Source: an uncultured Rhodocyclaceae bacterium (GTDB lineage: Bacteria > Pseudomonadota > Gammaproteobacteria > Burkholderiales > Rhodocyclaceae). From it: a stretch of DNA of 64,000 nt. Numbering within the stretch: the first letter of the stretch is position 1; every line of letters starts with the position of its first letter. Below the pieces are notes generated by a model. It ran no database searches. It was not told the DNA's origin and was given only the letters and a program-made list of their open reading frames with translations. A program made the translations under genes and the position numbers. Positions 37,760 through 46,113 of the stretch are shown piece by piece. Location of the stretch: the NCBI GenBank assembly GCA_907163075.1, contig CAJQTY010000001.1, forward strand, positions 2,666,001-2,730,000, in the 5' to 3' direction.

Positions 37760-38005
37760 ATGCTCGACCCAAAAATGTTTGAGGAATTCAGCGCCAGACT
37801 CAGTACCATCATCGCGGCCAGCCCGGTTGCCGACATCGAGAAGAACGCCAAGGCGCTGCTTTCCGGCTTCTTCACCAAGCTGGACCTGGTCAGCCGAGAG
37901 GAATTCGATATCCAGACGCAGGTACTGCAGCGTACGCGGGAAAAGCTGAAGGCGCTGGAAGAGCGGGTCGCCCGACTGGAAAGCCGCGGCACAGCCGACG
38001 ACTGA
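37760..38005 (+). CDS. ubiK: UbiK-family ubiquinone biosynthesis accessory factor (BMFP)
   Basis: An 81-aa protein with a short N-terminal amphipathic helix (MFEEFSARLSTIIAASPVADIEKNAKALL) and a C-terminal trimeric coiled coil (QTQVLQRTREKLKALEERVARLE). This is the BMFP/YqiC layout. UbiK assists aerobic ubiquinone synthesis with UbiJ. It lies 22 bases before comM, a very common pairing in proteobacteria. Confidence 0.88.
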   Translation: MLDPKMFEEFSARLSTIIAASPVADIEKNAKALLSGFFTKLDLVSREEFDIQTQVLQRTREKLKALEERVARLESRGTADD

Positions 38006-38027
38006 GCCAGCGCCGCGCCTTCGCTCC

Positions 38028-38879
38028 ATGCCGCTTGCCATCGTCCACAGCCGGGGCCTAGACGGGCTTTGCGCACCGGAAGTCGCGGTCGAAGTGCATC
38101 TGACGGGTGGTTTGCCGAGCGTCACGCTGGTGGGACTGCCGGACGTCGAAGTCAAGGAGGCGCGCGACCGGGTGCGGGCGGCGCTGCAGAATTCCGGCTT
38201 TGAGTTTCCCGCCAAGCGCATCACCGTAAACCTCGCCCCCGCCGACCTGCCGAAGGAATCGGGGCGCTTCGACCTGCCCATTGCGCTGGGCATTCTCGCC
38301 GCTTCGGGCCAGATACCCGGCAAGGCACTGAACGATTACGAGTTTGCCGGCGAACTCTCGCTTTCAGGTCACCTGCGGCCGATCCGTGGCGCCCTGGCCA
38401 TGGTGCTGGCGGCCGGCAGTCGCGGGCGCCACTTTGTGCTTCCCGCGAGCAGTGCCCGCGAAGCGGCACTGGCGCACGAGGTCCGTGTACTGACGGCAAC
38501 GACCTTGCTGGAGGTGTGCGCTCACCTGAGCGGCCAGGGCGAACTCAGCGAAAGCATCGCCGCGTCCACCGTCGACCACGATGCCGGCGCCTATCCCGAC
38601 CTCGCCGAGGTGCGTGGGCAGACGCAGGCCAAGCGTGCGCTGGAAATCGCCGCGGCCGGCGCGCATTCGCTCCTGTTCGCCGGCCCGCCCGGCACTGGCA
38701 AGTCGATGCTGGCCATCCGCCTACCCGGCCTGCTGCCACCGATGACGCGGGAAGCGGCGCTGGAATCGGCCGCCGTGCTCTCGCTGGCCGGACAGTTCAG
38801 CCCCGAGAATTTCGGCCGGCACCCCTTTCGCGCGCCGCACCACACGGCATCGTCCGCTGCCCTTGTAGGCGGCGGCTGA
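38028..38879 (+). pseudogene. comM: ComM/YifB Mg-chelatase-type AAA+ protein, 3' truncated by insertion
   Basis: The frame encodes residues 1-283 of a protein normally about 500 aa. The ChlI N-domain (IVHSRGLDGLCAPEVAVEVHLTGGLPSVTLVGLPD) and the Walker A loop (LFAGPPGTGKSMLAIRLPGLLPPM) are present. It ends right after FRAPHHTASSAALVGGG with TGA 38877-38879, where the conserved text should continue into the Walker B region. IS21-type terminal sequence begins at the next base. ComM is a branch-migration helicase used in natural transformation. The 3' part is not in the window. Confidence 0.88.
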
Positions 38880-38921
38880 GACTTCCATTTAAATATCGGA
38901 CCGAACATTTAAATATCGGAC
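38880..38921. repeat. IS21-type terminal repeats at the comM break
   Basis: catttaaatatcggac occurs twice with a 20-base period (38886-38901 and 38906-38921). The preceding gactt and following cga match 58560-58584 next to an IS21 transposase remnant. This marks the boundary between the comM fragment and the accessory region. Confidence 0.65.
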
Positions 38922-39105
38922 TGGAGTAGTGCCAATAGCATACCTATTGTTGGTGATCCAATACGGGGGAGAATTGTCCTCTTTTCCAGAAGGGGAAAAA
39001 GTGCAGAGAACTCTCCAACGATCGGGTTATTTGAGCACGTTGGGTCGTTGACATCGCGTATTCACACCCAACTCTTACGACTGGGAAGCTAGAATACTTG
39101 TTGTA

Positions 39106-39381
39106 TCATCGACTATCATCGCAGCGTCTTTGGTTACCACATGTATAGGAAATCGGGTTTTTATGCATGTTGCCGGTGACGCATATAGAAATCATGGTTT
39201 TTCTATGCATGTTGGTGGGAACGTGTATAGATCGGGCATTTCCGGCAGGTTCCAGCAGGACTTCGGCCTCTAGCAAGCGCAGTTGGCCAGAGATCAGGCG
39301 AGAAAGCAGGGTGTCGCGGAGGGTGGCGAGGGTTTGGGCATTCGCGTGATTGGCAGCGATTCTTTGTTGAATCAGTTCCAC
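39106..39381 (-). pseudogene. C-terminal fragment of a type I HsdS specificity subunit
   Basis: The first 45 residues read ELIQQRIAANHANAQTLATL, then RDTLLSRLISGQLRLLEAEV, the helical C-terminus of many HsdS proteins. Nothing upstream encodes the rest. The frame then runs into a short tandem repeat, so the end is not native. The 950-bp stretch 38922-39870 otherwise contains no intact gene, and GC content falls here. Confidence 0.65.
39141..39236. repeat. Short tandem repeat, period about 41 bp, 2.3 copies
   Basis: Units begin at 39141, 39181 and 39223 and share gtatagaaatc, a ttttt tract and tatgcatgttg. Each unit can fold (catatagaaa with tttctatg). It lies at the decayed end of the hsdS fragment. 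Confidence 0.6.
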
Positions 39382-39870
39382 AATGGCGGATAGCCACGCT
39401 GCACCAGCTCGCTGCGCAAGGCGTCTCGATCACTGCGGCGGTCTTCGCCAGATGCGGTCGCGTCTGTGCCGTGCTGACCGAGCAAAACAGGCGTTGGTTC
39501 GCGCTGTTCGTACTCGAAAACCACCGGTTGGAAAGGCCGATTCAGCCACGTTGGCATCAAGGCTCAATCAACCGCCTATGCCAACGGTTTGATAACCACC
39601 GGTTTCGCTTTACAATACCCCAATCAATAGCCCGTGCGGCGGTTCAGTCCAACAAGGTTTATTCGCCGCCATGTCTCAGCGCTCTCTTCAACCGCTTCCG
39701 TTGCGGCGGATAAACGCTATTCGTTAGTCTGCACGCAACGCGAACATCAAGCGTTAATGTGCTGATTTTAAGCCGACGACACGATGATCGATATAAAACA
39801 ATATTATTTGGAGTAATTCATCAACGGGCGAGTGCGAAATCCCTGCCCTGGGTTGGTGGCAGAGACGAAC

Positions 39871-40269
39871 TTAACGTTGTCGGCGATCAAGCAAAGTGGC
39901 AACGACCGAGAAAATTGCTACAAAGGCAAGCACGTAAAACATCACATCAAAGGACGCTGCCTTGCTAAAGGCCTCAATTTTTTCATGGCGAATTAGTTCG
40001 TTGATGGCGTTCATTACAGCCTTGATTTCAGTCGCTGCAATAACGACAACACCAAAAGCGGTGACGACAACGATGCAAAGTGCGTTTATAGAACCAACTG
40101 TCAATTCTCTATTCAGCAAATCCCGAAATTCATTGACGAGGGCATGAAACAAATGTCCGGCATCAATGTGAAAGATGGCTACAACCGATTTAACGAGAAC
40201 CACTAGTAGCAGTGCTTGAATAAACCAGTTGTATTGTTCCGCTAGAACAAACCAGTTGTAGTGTTCCAT
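39871..40269 (-). CDS. Unknown three-helix membrane protein
   Basis: A 132-aa protein with hydrophobic segments at about 15-35 (FIQALLLVVLVKSVVAIF), 62-82 (ALCIVVVTAFGVVVIAATEI) and 108-127 (MFYVLAFVAIFSVVATLL). No recognised domain. It is the last gene of a three-gene block with lower GC than the chromosome, 32 bases after the previous gene. Its N-terminus contains a near-repeat (EHYNWFVLAEQYNWF). Confidence 0.6.
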   Translation of the reverse strand: MEHYNWFVLAEQYNWFIQALLLVVLVKSVVAIFHIDAGHLFHALVNEFRDLLNRELTVGSINALCIVVVTAFGVVVIAATEIKAVMNAINELIRHEKIEAFSKAASFDVMFYVLAFVAIFSVVATLLDRRQR

Positions 40270-40301
40270 CTGCCATTAGACGCAAGACGAGAAGGGCTCA
40301 G

Positions 40302-40805
40302 TCATTTGCGAGACACGCGGCCCATTAAATAAAAGAAAGGTGTCGCAATTAAAATCAATAGGGCCGCGAAAGGATTGATGATAATTAGTGATGAATCACT
40401 AGCTATCCAACTCAGCAGAGATGACAGGGAGGCCAAGCCAACGACTATCGATCCAGATTTAAGAAGAACATGTAACGGTATCGAACGACCTGGTAAGGTG
40501 TTAGTCTGGGCTGTTTGCGTGTCACTTGGTAAATCCAAGCTTTCGAGATATGCAGAATTATCGCGAAGCAATTCGGCTTTTATAGTGATGGTGGCGTTTT
40601 CGTTGGAATAAAATTCGCGGCCAAGTTCAGTTTCAATTGGATAGACGGAAAATTGCGTCCTCTTTCTCATCGTGAGCGCCGCCGTAACTTCCGCCATTTC
40701 CTTTAACCGACGCTTTTCAGGCCGGAGATTTTTGACATGTTCTTCCGTGCCAACGCAACAACCGCCGGTCTGATCAAACATAATTGCTCGAGATCCAACA
40801 TCCAT
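40302..40805 (-). CDS. Unknown protein with two C-terminal membrane segments
   Basis: A 167-aa protein starting at ATG 40805, 4 bases after the preceding gene's stop. The first 100 residues are soluble and charged. Two hydrophobic segments follow, SGSIVVGLASLSSLLSWIA and IINPFAALLILIATPFFYLMG, ending in a basic tail. The family is not recognised. Close coupling with its neighbours suggests one operon acting at the membrane. Confidence 0.6.
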   Translation of the reverse strand: MDVGSRAIMFDQTGGCCVGTEEHVKNLRPEKRRLKEMAEVTAALTMRKRTQFSVYPIETELGREFYSNENATITIKAELLRDNSAYLESLDLPSDTQTAQTNTLPGRSIPLHVLLKSGSIVVGLASLSSLLSWIASDSSLIIINPFAALLILIATPFFYLMGRVSRK

Positions 40806-40809
40806 GACA

Positions 40810-41541
40810 TTATCCCTTCTCAACAGTGCTGATCATTTGTACTTTTATTCCAGAAAGCAACTTGGAAAGAGTTTCTTCTTTTGTTCCCGCCCTACTGGCT
40901 TCTTCGGTTAGTTCAATCAGATCCTTTCCATCCAATGCAAAGAAAATCTCTTTAAGCACACCAGAGTCCAAAAATTCGATCTTTAGGTTATGCACGATTA
41001 GCGCATTAGTCGGTTGATCTTTAATGTCATTTCCGAAGATAGGACGAATGTCCGTCAATATCCGGGCGGCTACAAAAATCTGATCATATTCGCCCTGAAG
41101 ACCCGTGGCCTTTGCGCATAATTCAAGTGAAGGAACAGACATGAGTTTCAAAAGGCGCTCTTTGAACCGATTTAAGGTTTCGTTCTTATCCCTATTATCC
41201 TCATCGGATTTCAACTCCAGATCGCAGGCTAGGTTCGCGGCAACTTCGCCAACGAGCTCAGAAGCAGATTTCTTATTGTTGGCTTTGATTATGTAGAGAG
41301 CAAGGAGCGCTTCAATTAGGGCCAAGGCGTCTTTTTTTGGAATTCTATCAAGGCGTGACGCCGCGCTCTCAGGCAAGTCATTGCCGAAAACGCCTGGTTC
41401 GATTGATGCGAGCGTAGCAATCAACTTTCCTTCTGCAGTATCGTCTAACTCAGCGAGCAACATGAGAGCCGGCTTTAGACGCTCGGGTAGTCGTAGGTTA
41501 GTCAATGTTTTTAGTACCGCGGAAAAAGAAAAAAATAGCAC
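40810..41541 (-). CDS. Unknown mainly helical protein, first gene of a three-gene block
   Basis: Up to 243 aa from GTG 41541. It is charged and helical throughout, with no membrane segment and no motif I recognise. The start is uncertain: the first ten codons are Phe-rich and an ATG lies 25 codons in. Its stop is 4 bases before the next gene. Low GC and position beside mobile-element debris indicate recent acquisition. Confidence 0.55.
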   Translation of the reverse strand: MLFFSFSAVLKTLTNLRLPERLKPALMLLAELDDTAEGKLIATLASIEPGVFGNDLPESAASRLDRIPKKDALALIEALLALYIIKANNKKSASELVGEVAANLACDLELKSDEDNRDKNETLNRFKERLLKLMSVPSLELCAKATGLQGEYDQIFVAARILTDIRPIFGNDIKDQPTNALIVHNLKIEFLDSGVLKEIFFALDGKDLIELTEEASRAGTKEETLSKLLSGIKVQMISTVEKG

Positions 41542-42023
41542 TCAACATGAGGTGGCGCCAATTAGAAAATCTATACACAATTATGCTCAACATGAATTTT
41601 TCTGGGAAATCTTTGAGCGTCGCATTTGACGGTGAATGCTCCGCTTTTTTTTTGCAAAATGCAAGCCCCAGTCCCTTCCAACATGGTATGAGTCTGAAGG
41701 TAGAGTCGTGTTTCCAACGAGGAATGAGTCTGCAAGTAAAAAGGCTCAGGCTCCAATGGCACTACCTTAAGCCTTCGCCATGCAGGACTTTCTGTTGTAT
41801 GAGGATGGCAGTTTTGAGGAGATGGCGCGGCTGAGTCACGCACGGGGTGGGTTTGGGGCGTCATTTGACGGCTCACGGTCACACGATCTGGTCGGTGAGG
41901 CAACCGTACTTACGAGATTCCAGCGAGCAGACAAGCTCGACACACCGCTAAGCGTCCGCGTGGCGCATGCCGAAGGTTTTCCTCGAACGCGCGGATAAGT
42001 TGCAGTGCCGCCTTGAAACTCAA
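41542..42023. other. Gap with decayed repeat sequence
   Basis: No gene is seen. At 41670-41740 a loosely repeated unit occurs (caacatggtatgagtctgaag / caacgaggaatgagtctgcaag). The right part, from about 41760, probably belongs to the end of the IS4-type element whose transposase fragment starts at 42024. Confidence 0.4.
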
Positions 42024-42300
42024 CTAGCGCGGAAGCACATGGCCGAGGAAGGCCGCTTGAGGCATCACCGCCCGTACTAGGTTGTAGGCCAGCAGGTGGA
42101 CGGCGATTTCCTTTCTCACCATTTCGGGACTTTTGCAGCGCAGGACGTCCATCTGCATCACCGTCTTGATCGAACGCAAGTCCAGTTCGACCTGCCAACG
42201 GGCCAGGTAGAGCGTCAGCAGTTCTTTTTTGCTGACATCCCTGGCGTCACGGAGCGACGTCACCAAGGTCAAACCACCGATACGCACTTCCCGCCATGGG
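42024..42300 (-). pseudogene. IS4-family transposase, C-terminal fragment
   Basis: The frame PIPWREVRIGGLTLVTSLRD and ELLTLYLARWQVELDLRSIKTVMQMD is the conserved C-terminal YREK-type region of IS4 transposases (R-W-x-VE-x-D-x-R-x-IK). The N-terminal two thirds are absent. Its left edge abuts the exonuclease gene near 42297, so this element or its deletion cut that gene. Confidence 0.75.
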
Positions 42301-42609
42301 ATCGGCAAAAATCATGTTAATCCACGGCCAATCCCAATCAATGCTGTCTGTGGTCAGAGTCACCGGTTGCTCAAAACCTTCGAGCCAATTGCCGAGCCGC
42401 AACGATAGAGCGGGCAACGTCATCCGTGCGTCGCCACCTTCCAGGAGGGGCAATACCACCTCACGGGCGAAATCGCCGCAATCGGCAATCTGGTACGTAT
42501 CGGACAGTTCGTCGTAAAACTCACGTCCGTACTCGGCCACCAAACCAATAGAAATCAGTTTCGTTTCCCAATACAAGCCGGTGAATTCCGTATCGAAGAA
42601 GATCAGCAC
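42297..42609 (-). pseudogene. 3'-5' exonuclease-like gene, C-terminally truncated
   Basis: From GTG 42609 the frame reads LIFFDTEFTGLYWETKLISIGLV, with the DxE motif of DnaQ-fold exonucleases, then LRLGNWLEGFEQPVTLTTDS and DWDWPWINMIFADPM. It ends at the IS4 fragment after about 105 codons, whereas relatives are around 170-190 aa. The last catalytic Asp region is lost. Before the IS5 insertion this gene directly followed the antitoxin-like gene: rejoining the TA target site puts GGAG 10 bases before the GTG. Confidence 0.65.
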
Positions 42610-42631
42610 GCCGACTAGGGTCTGTTGACAA

Positions 42632-43018
42632 TCAAGCGAGCCAGATGACGGAAGCGGTGAATGCAACGAAGGACGAGAATCGCTGAGCGAGTTTGTCGTA
42701 TCGGGTGGCGATACGGCGAAACTGCTTGATCCGGCAGAAGAAACGCTCGACGAGATTTCGACTTTTGTAACGATGCTTGTCGAATTCACGTTGAACGCAG
42801 CGATTGCTGCGAGGCGGGATAACGGCCTCAATGTTCGAGGCGTACAGATAGTCAAGGATGGCATCGCTGTCGTAGGCCTTGTCCGCACTGACTGAGCCGG
42901 GTTTTAATCCCAGCAGGAGTGGCAAGGCTTCGGGGCTGTCGCCGGCCTCTCCACCCGTCAAATGGAATCGGGCCAGAGAACCCAATCCTTCAACCACGGC
43001 ATGGATCTTCGTGCTCAA
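42632..43018 (-). CDS. IS5-family transposase, C-terminal frame (OrfB)
   Basis: A 128-residue frame with the DDE-domain parts after the frameshift: STKIHAVVEGLGSLARFHLT, SADKAYDSDAIL with the second catalytic Asp, and RYKSRNLVERFFCRIKQFRR with the Glu. The text is continuous with OrfA when the ribosome slips back one base on the A-run (giving KNGNQALGRSRGGLSTK). Alone it lacks the first catalytic Asp. Confidence 0.88.
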   Translation of the reverse strand: MSTKIHAVVEGLGSLARFHLTGGEAGDSPEALPLLLGLKPGSVSADKAYDSDAILDYLYASNIEAVIPPRSNRCVQREFDKHRYKSRNLVERFFCRIKQFRRIATRYDKLAQRFSSFVAFTASVIWLA

Positions 43019-43383
43019 TCCGCCACGGGAACGTCCGAGCGCTTGATTGCCGTTTTTTTTGCTGCACCGGCCGCATGCTGATGCGCACGCACAATCGTGC
43101 TGTCGATAAACACTTCTTCAAAATCGGCGTCACCGGCCAGTTGCGTGAAGAGTCGATGCCAGACGCCCTGCCGCGACCAGCGGGCAAAGCGCTGGTAGGC
43201 GCTATTCCAGAGCCCAAACTCCGGGGGAAGATCGCGCCACGGGCTACCCGTACGGGCAATCCAGAGGACAGCCTCGACAAATAAACGATTGTTTGCTGCC
43301 GTGCGCCCCGGATCACTGCGCTTACCCGGCAGCAACGCTTCGATCCGCTCAAACTGATCATCCCTCAACCAAAAACGTACCAT
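43015..43383 (-). CDS. IS5-family transposase, N-terminal frame (OrfA)
   Basis: A 122-residue frame from ATG 43383. It starts VRFWLRDDQFERIEALLPGK, a typical IS427-group beginning, and includes FVEAVLWIARTGSPWRDLP and FIDSTIVRAHQHAAGAAKK, with the first catalytic Asp. The frame ends at TGA 43015 shortly after the A-run. Full transposase is expected by -1 frameshifting into OrfB. Confidence 0.88.
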   Translation of the reverse strand: MVRFWLRDDQFERIEALLPGKRSDPGRTAANNRLFVEAVLWIARTGSPWRDLPPEFGLWNSAYQRFARWSRQGVWHRLFTQLAGDADFEEVFIDSTIVRAHQHAAGAAKKTAIKRSDVPVAD

Positions 43384-43523
43384 CCTGATGTCCGCCCAAA
43401 AGTCAGGATATGACCATAAATCGAAGAAAGTGAACAGCCCCTCCGTAGGTGATTGAAAGTAAACGAATTTTTGGCGTGAAAAACCAAACAGCATTTATTG
43501 CTCGGCGCGTATGTCAACAGACC

Positions 43524-43790
43524 CTAATCTCCAGTGAGCTTTTCTCGCCCGACGTCTCTCAGATTCTCCCAATCGGCCATGTCGGCCGGCGGCGGTGACG
43601 TAGGATCGCAGTGAGCAATCAAGTCGCTGAGTTTGTATCCGGCACGGCCTTCGTTGATCAGGGCTTTGAGATCGATCCCCGAGATCGGTACCGAAGCACG
43701 CATGGACCGGCGCATAAATTGAAGCATCTCCTCAACAGCGATGGCGTTTCGGGTGAGTGCTGGTGATAATTTCTTCTTGGCGCGTTTCAC
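43524..43790 (-). CDS. MazE-like antitoxin-type protein
   Basis: An 88-aa protein. The C-terminal part GYKLSDLIAHCDPTSPPPAD and the ending WENLRDVGREKL match the toxin-binding tail of MazE-like antitoxins (YxLxxLLAxCDPxAPxPxD ... W... PVGREV). The first 45 residues are basic and helical. GTG 43790 overlaps the phosphatase stop as GTGA. The TAG stop is formed by the target-site TA and was also the stop before the IS5 insertion, so the gene is intact. Confidence 0.6.
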   Translation of the reverse strand: MKRAKKKLSPALTRNAIAVEEMLQFMRRSMRASVPISGIDLKALINEGRAGYKLSDLIAHCDPTSPPPADMADWENLRDVGREKLTGD

Positions 43791-44341
43791 CGAAGTGCCT
43801 CCAGATAGTCTTCCTGCTCAGTCGTTTCGATCGCACCGGGCCGGGCGATACGCACGCGTTTCATGGCGTCCGACACCTCCTCGCCAAACGAAGCCAGAAG
43901 CTCGGCAGCCAGCGTTCCCGTGCGTCCGAGTCCGCCCTTGCAGTGGATAAGATTACGTTCGTCACAATTTAGCCGGGCGAGCAGATCCGCTTTGACGTGT
44001 TGCCATGTCGCGGCTTCCTCCCCTTCGGGAACGCGACCGTCGGGGACTTCAATCCAGTACCAGACGATACCAAAGTCGGCGACGACGGAGCCGAGATTCT
44101 CTACCCGCAGGTCGGCCAGTTCCCAGGATTCAAGAAGCGTCAGCACGACGGTTGCGCCCCAGGACTGGATGGCGCCAATATCCGTCTCCAGATCGCGGAA
44201 CCAATTGCCGCCAGTCATCGAGCCGATAACGTGCTTGCCGGGGCAAAGTGACATGCCGATCGCGCCAGTACCGGTGATCGGATGAACCGTATCGATCTGT
44301 AGCGGGTGGGAGATGCTGGATTTGTTGATGGTCGGGTTCAT
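43787..44341 (-). CDS. Dual-specificity/tyrosine phosphatase-like protein (CDKN3-type)
   Basis: A 184-aa protein with the cysteine-phosphatase signature HCKGGLGRTG near residue 140 (C-x5-R) and a general-acid candidate Asp in EVPDGRVPE upstream. The N-terminal text GAIGMSLCPGKHV and WFRDLETDIGAIQSWGATVV is typical of the bacterial CDKN3-like branch. ATG 44341 is preferred, because codons upstream have unlike composition. It is the first gene of an operon with the antitoxin-like and exonuclease-like genes. Confidence 0.8.
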   Translation of the reverse strand: MNPTINKSSISHPLQIDTVHPITGTGAIGMSLCPGKHVIGSMTGGNWFRDLETDIGAIQSWGATVVLTLLESWELADLRVENLGSVVADFGIVWYWIEVPDGRVPEGEEAATWQHVKADLLARLNCDERNLIHCKGGLGRTGTLAAELLASFGEEVSDAMKRVRIARPGAIETTEQEDYLEALR

Positions 44342-44895
44342 GCAGTCCTTGATTTCTTGGGGTGTCTGTTGGTTAAGACAATCGATGCGGGAATAATTCC
44401 TGCGAAGCATTTCGAAGCACGGCGGTAGAAAACCATCATAGGCTGCAACCCAAGGCAGAACCATGCAGCGCAAGCATTTGCCAGGAATTGGCCGTGGTCC
44501 GCAGACCTCGATGCCGCGAAAAACTTGGCATCAGGCAATCCGCTGCCTGGAACATCGCGCTGCGCGCGGTAGTGTTGTGCTGGATAGAATTGAATTGTTT
44601 AGCCTGGGCTGGTCGGCGAGCAGGGCCAGAGAACCGCAAGCCAGGGATGGCCGCTCGGCGAGCCAGGACAACGAAACGGTCGTGACGCAGTACGGCGAAC
44701 GTTCAAGCACAGAGGGTGTCTATTTTGCAGATAGGAATTCTCCCTGCACCGATGCCATGGCGGGCAGCGACACAGAACGCCATTATCGTGTCGTGGTCGC
44801 CAGCATTGCGTGTGCCCTTAGTGTTGTCGTCAGCACACACCTTGGCCAAGGGGTTCGACATTCCATCCCTACCCGCAAGGCACAAGGAGAAACGA
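44342..44895. other. Gap without a recognisable gene
   Basis: The 554 bp between the divergent phosphatase and msrB genes must hold promoters for both. I see no credible frame: open stretches have no ribosome site and unnatural composition. No IS ends or hairpins of note were seen. Confidence 0.4.
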
Positions 44896-45345
44896 ATGCG
44901 GAAGTTCAGCAATAACCACGAGGCCATCCTAAAGCTCTCGCCAGAGCAGTATCGCATCACACAGCAAAACGGTACGGAACAGCCCGGAACTGGAAAATAC
45001 CTCGATACCAAGGAACCGGGTATCTATGTCGATATTGTGTCGGGTGAGCCGCTATTCGCCTCGTCCGACAAATTTGAATCGGGATGCGGCTGGCCCAGCT
45101 TCACCAAGCCTATTGAACCGGCCAGTATCAACGAACTGCAAGACACCACATATGGTGCGGTCCGCACCGAGGTGCGCTCGGCACAGGCAGATAGCCATCT
45201 CGGGCACGTGTTTCCTGACGGTCCAAAGGAGCGTGGCGGATTGCGCTATTGCATCAACTCGGCCTCGCTGCGATTCATCCCTCGCGACACCATGGCGGCT
45301 GAAGGATATGCGGCTTACTTGAACCAGGTGGAGAATGTCCAATGA
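44896..45345 (+). CDS. msrB: Peptide-methionine (R)-S-oxide reductase MsrB
   Basis: A 149-aa reductase of oxidised methionine (R form). Conserved blocks are [41 protein letters not shown] and the catalytic Cys in [12 protein letters not shown]. The usual zinc CxxC pairs are absent, as in the metal-free branch. AAGGAG is 7 bases before ATG 44896, ruling out the long upstream frame. Its TGA overlaps the msrA ATG. Confidence 0.93.
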   Translation: MRKFSNNHEAILKLSPEQYRITQQNGTEQPGTGKYLDTKEPGIYVDIVSGEPLFASSDKFESGCGWPSFTKPIEPASINELQDTTYGAVRTEVRSAQADSHLGHVFPDGPKERGGLRYCINSASLRFIPRDTMAAEGYAAYLNQVENVQ

Positions 45346-45869
45346 CTGAGGAACGCGCCGTTCTTGCCGGCGGTTGCTTCTGGGGGGTGCAGGACCTTAT
45401 TCGCCACTACGACGGCGTACTGTCAACGCGGGTCGGCTACACGGGCGGCAGCGTACCCCAAGCGACCTATCGCCATCATGGTACCCATGCCGAAGCCGTT
45501 GAGATCATCTTTGATCCTGCCCGCGTCAGCTATCGACAGATCCTCGAGTTCTTCTTCCAGATTCATGACCCGAGCACGCGCAATCGCCAAGGCAATGACG
45601 TCGGGAGCAGCTATCGGTCGGCGATCTTTTACACTAGCGACGAGCAACGGCGGATCGCCGAGAACACGATCGCTGACGTTGATGCTTCAGGCCTGTGGCC
45701 CGGCAAGGTCGTAACCGAAGTCCTTCCCGCCAGCGATTTCTGGGAGGCTGAACCCGAGCATCAGGATTACCTCCAACGATTTCCCGGTGGCTACACCTGC
45801 CATCTCGTCCGGCCCCACTGGCACTGGCGGTTGCCGATTCGCGCCGATAAGCGTTCACGCGAGGCGTGA
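45342..45869 (+). CDS. msrA: Peptide-methionine (S)-S-oxide reductase MsrA
   Basis: A 175-aa reductase for the S form, with the catalytic motif [12 protein letters not shown] at residue 10. Other family blocks are [49 protein letters not shown] and [17 protein letters not shown] overlap with msrB shows translational coupling, so both methionine sulfoxide isomers are repaired together. Confidence 0.95.
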   Translation: MTEERAVLAGGCFWGVQDLIRHYDGVLSTRVGYTGGSVPQATYRHHGTHAEAVEIIFDPARVSYRQILEFFFQIHDPSTRNRQGNDVGSSYRSAIFYTSDEQRRIAENTIADVDASGLWPGKVVTEVLPASDFWEAEPEHQDYLQRFPGGYTCHLVRPHWHWRLPIRADKRSREA

Positions 45870-46113
45870 CAACTGGCCACGCTCTGGCGAATAGAAACGT
45901 TCAAGCTCGGCGAATGGGTATTGGCGGCCCACTCCGGTCTGATGATCTGTTCGTTGGCACTGGCATCTGAGTGATCGGATACCGGTCGTTCAAAATCTCG
46001 GTGTGACGGCCTGGACTTTGGCTAATTCGGCCGTTGGCCTGATGGGAGGCGTCGGGCGGCAATGTGCCGGTTACCAGCCGATCAGTCGAGAATCGCGTTG
46101 AACGGCAGCTTCT

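Larger units (their letters stand above)
42618..43524 (-). mobile_element. Complete IS5-family (IS427-group) insertion sequence
   Basis: Perfect 13-bp terminal inverted repeats (gggtctgttgaca at 42618-42630, tgtcaacagaccc at 43512-43524) bound a 907-bp element. A TA duplication flanks it (42616-42617 and 43525-43526). Two overlapping frames encode the transposase, with a run of eight A on the minus strand at 43053-43060 as a frameshift site. It looks complete and recently inserted. Confidence 0.9.

Noticed and set aside
37503-37782. ORF containing SRRKPGPS upstream of ubiK
   Set aside because: The text comes from translating a common hairpin-rich intergenic repeat; no ribosome site.
39141-39236. 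CRISPR-like array
   Set aside because: Only 2.3 units with no distinct spacers; a simple tandem repeat.
39372-39560. 62-codon minus-strand frame ending ELVQRGYPPLWN
   Set aside because: The end slightly resembles restriction-subunit tails, but it is short, has no ribosome site and could not be assigned.
44716-44895. Upstream extension of msrB by 60 codons
   Set aside because: An AAGGAG site and family length place the start at 44896.
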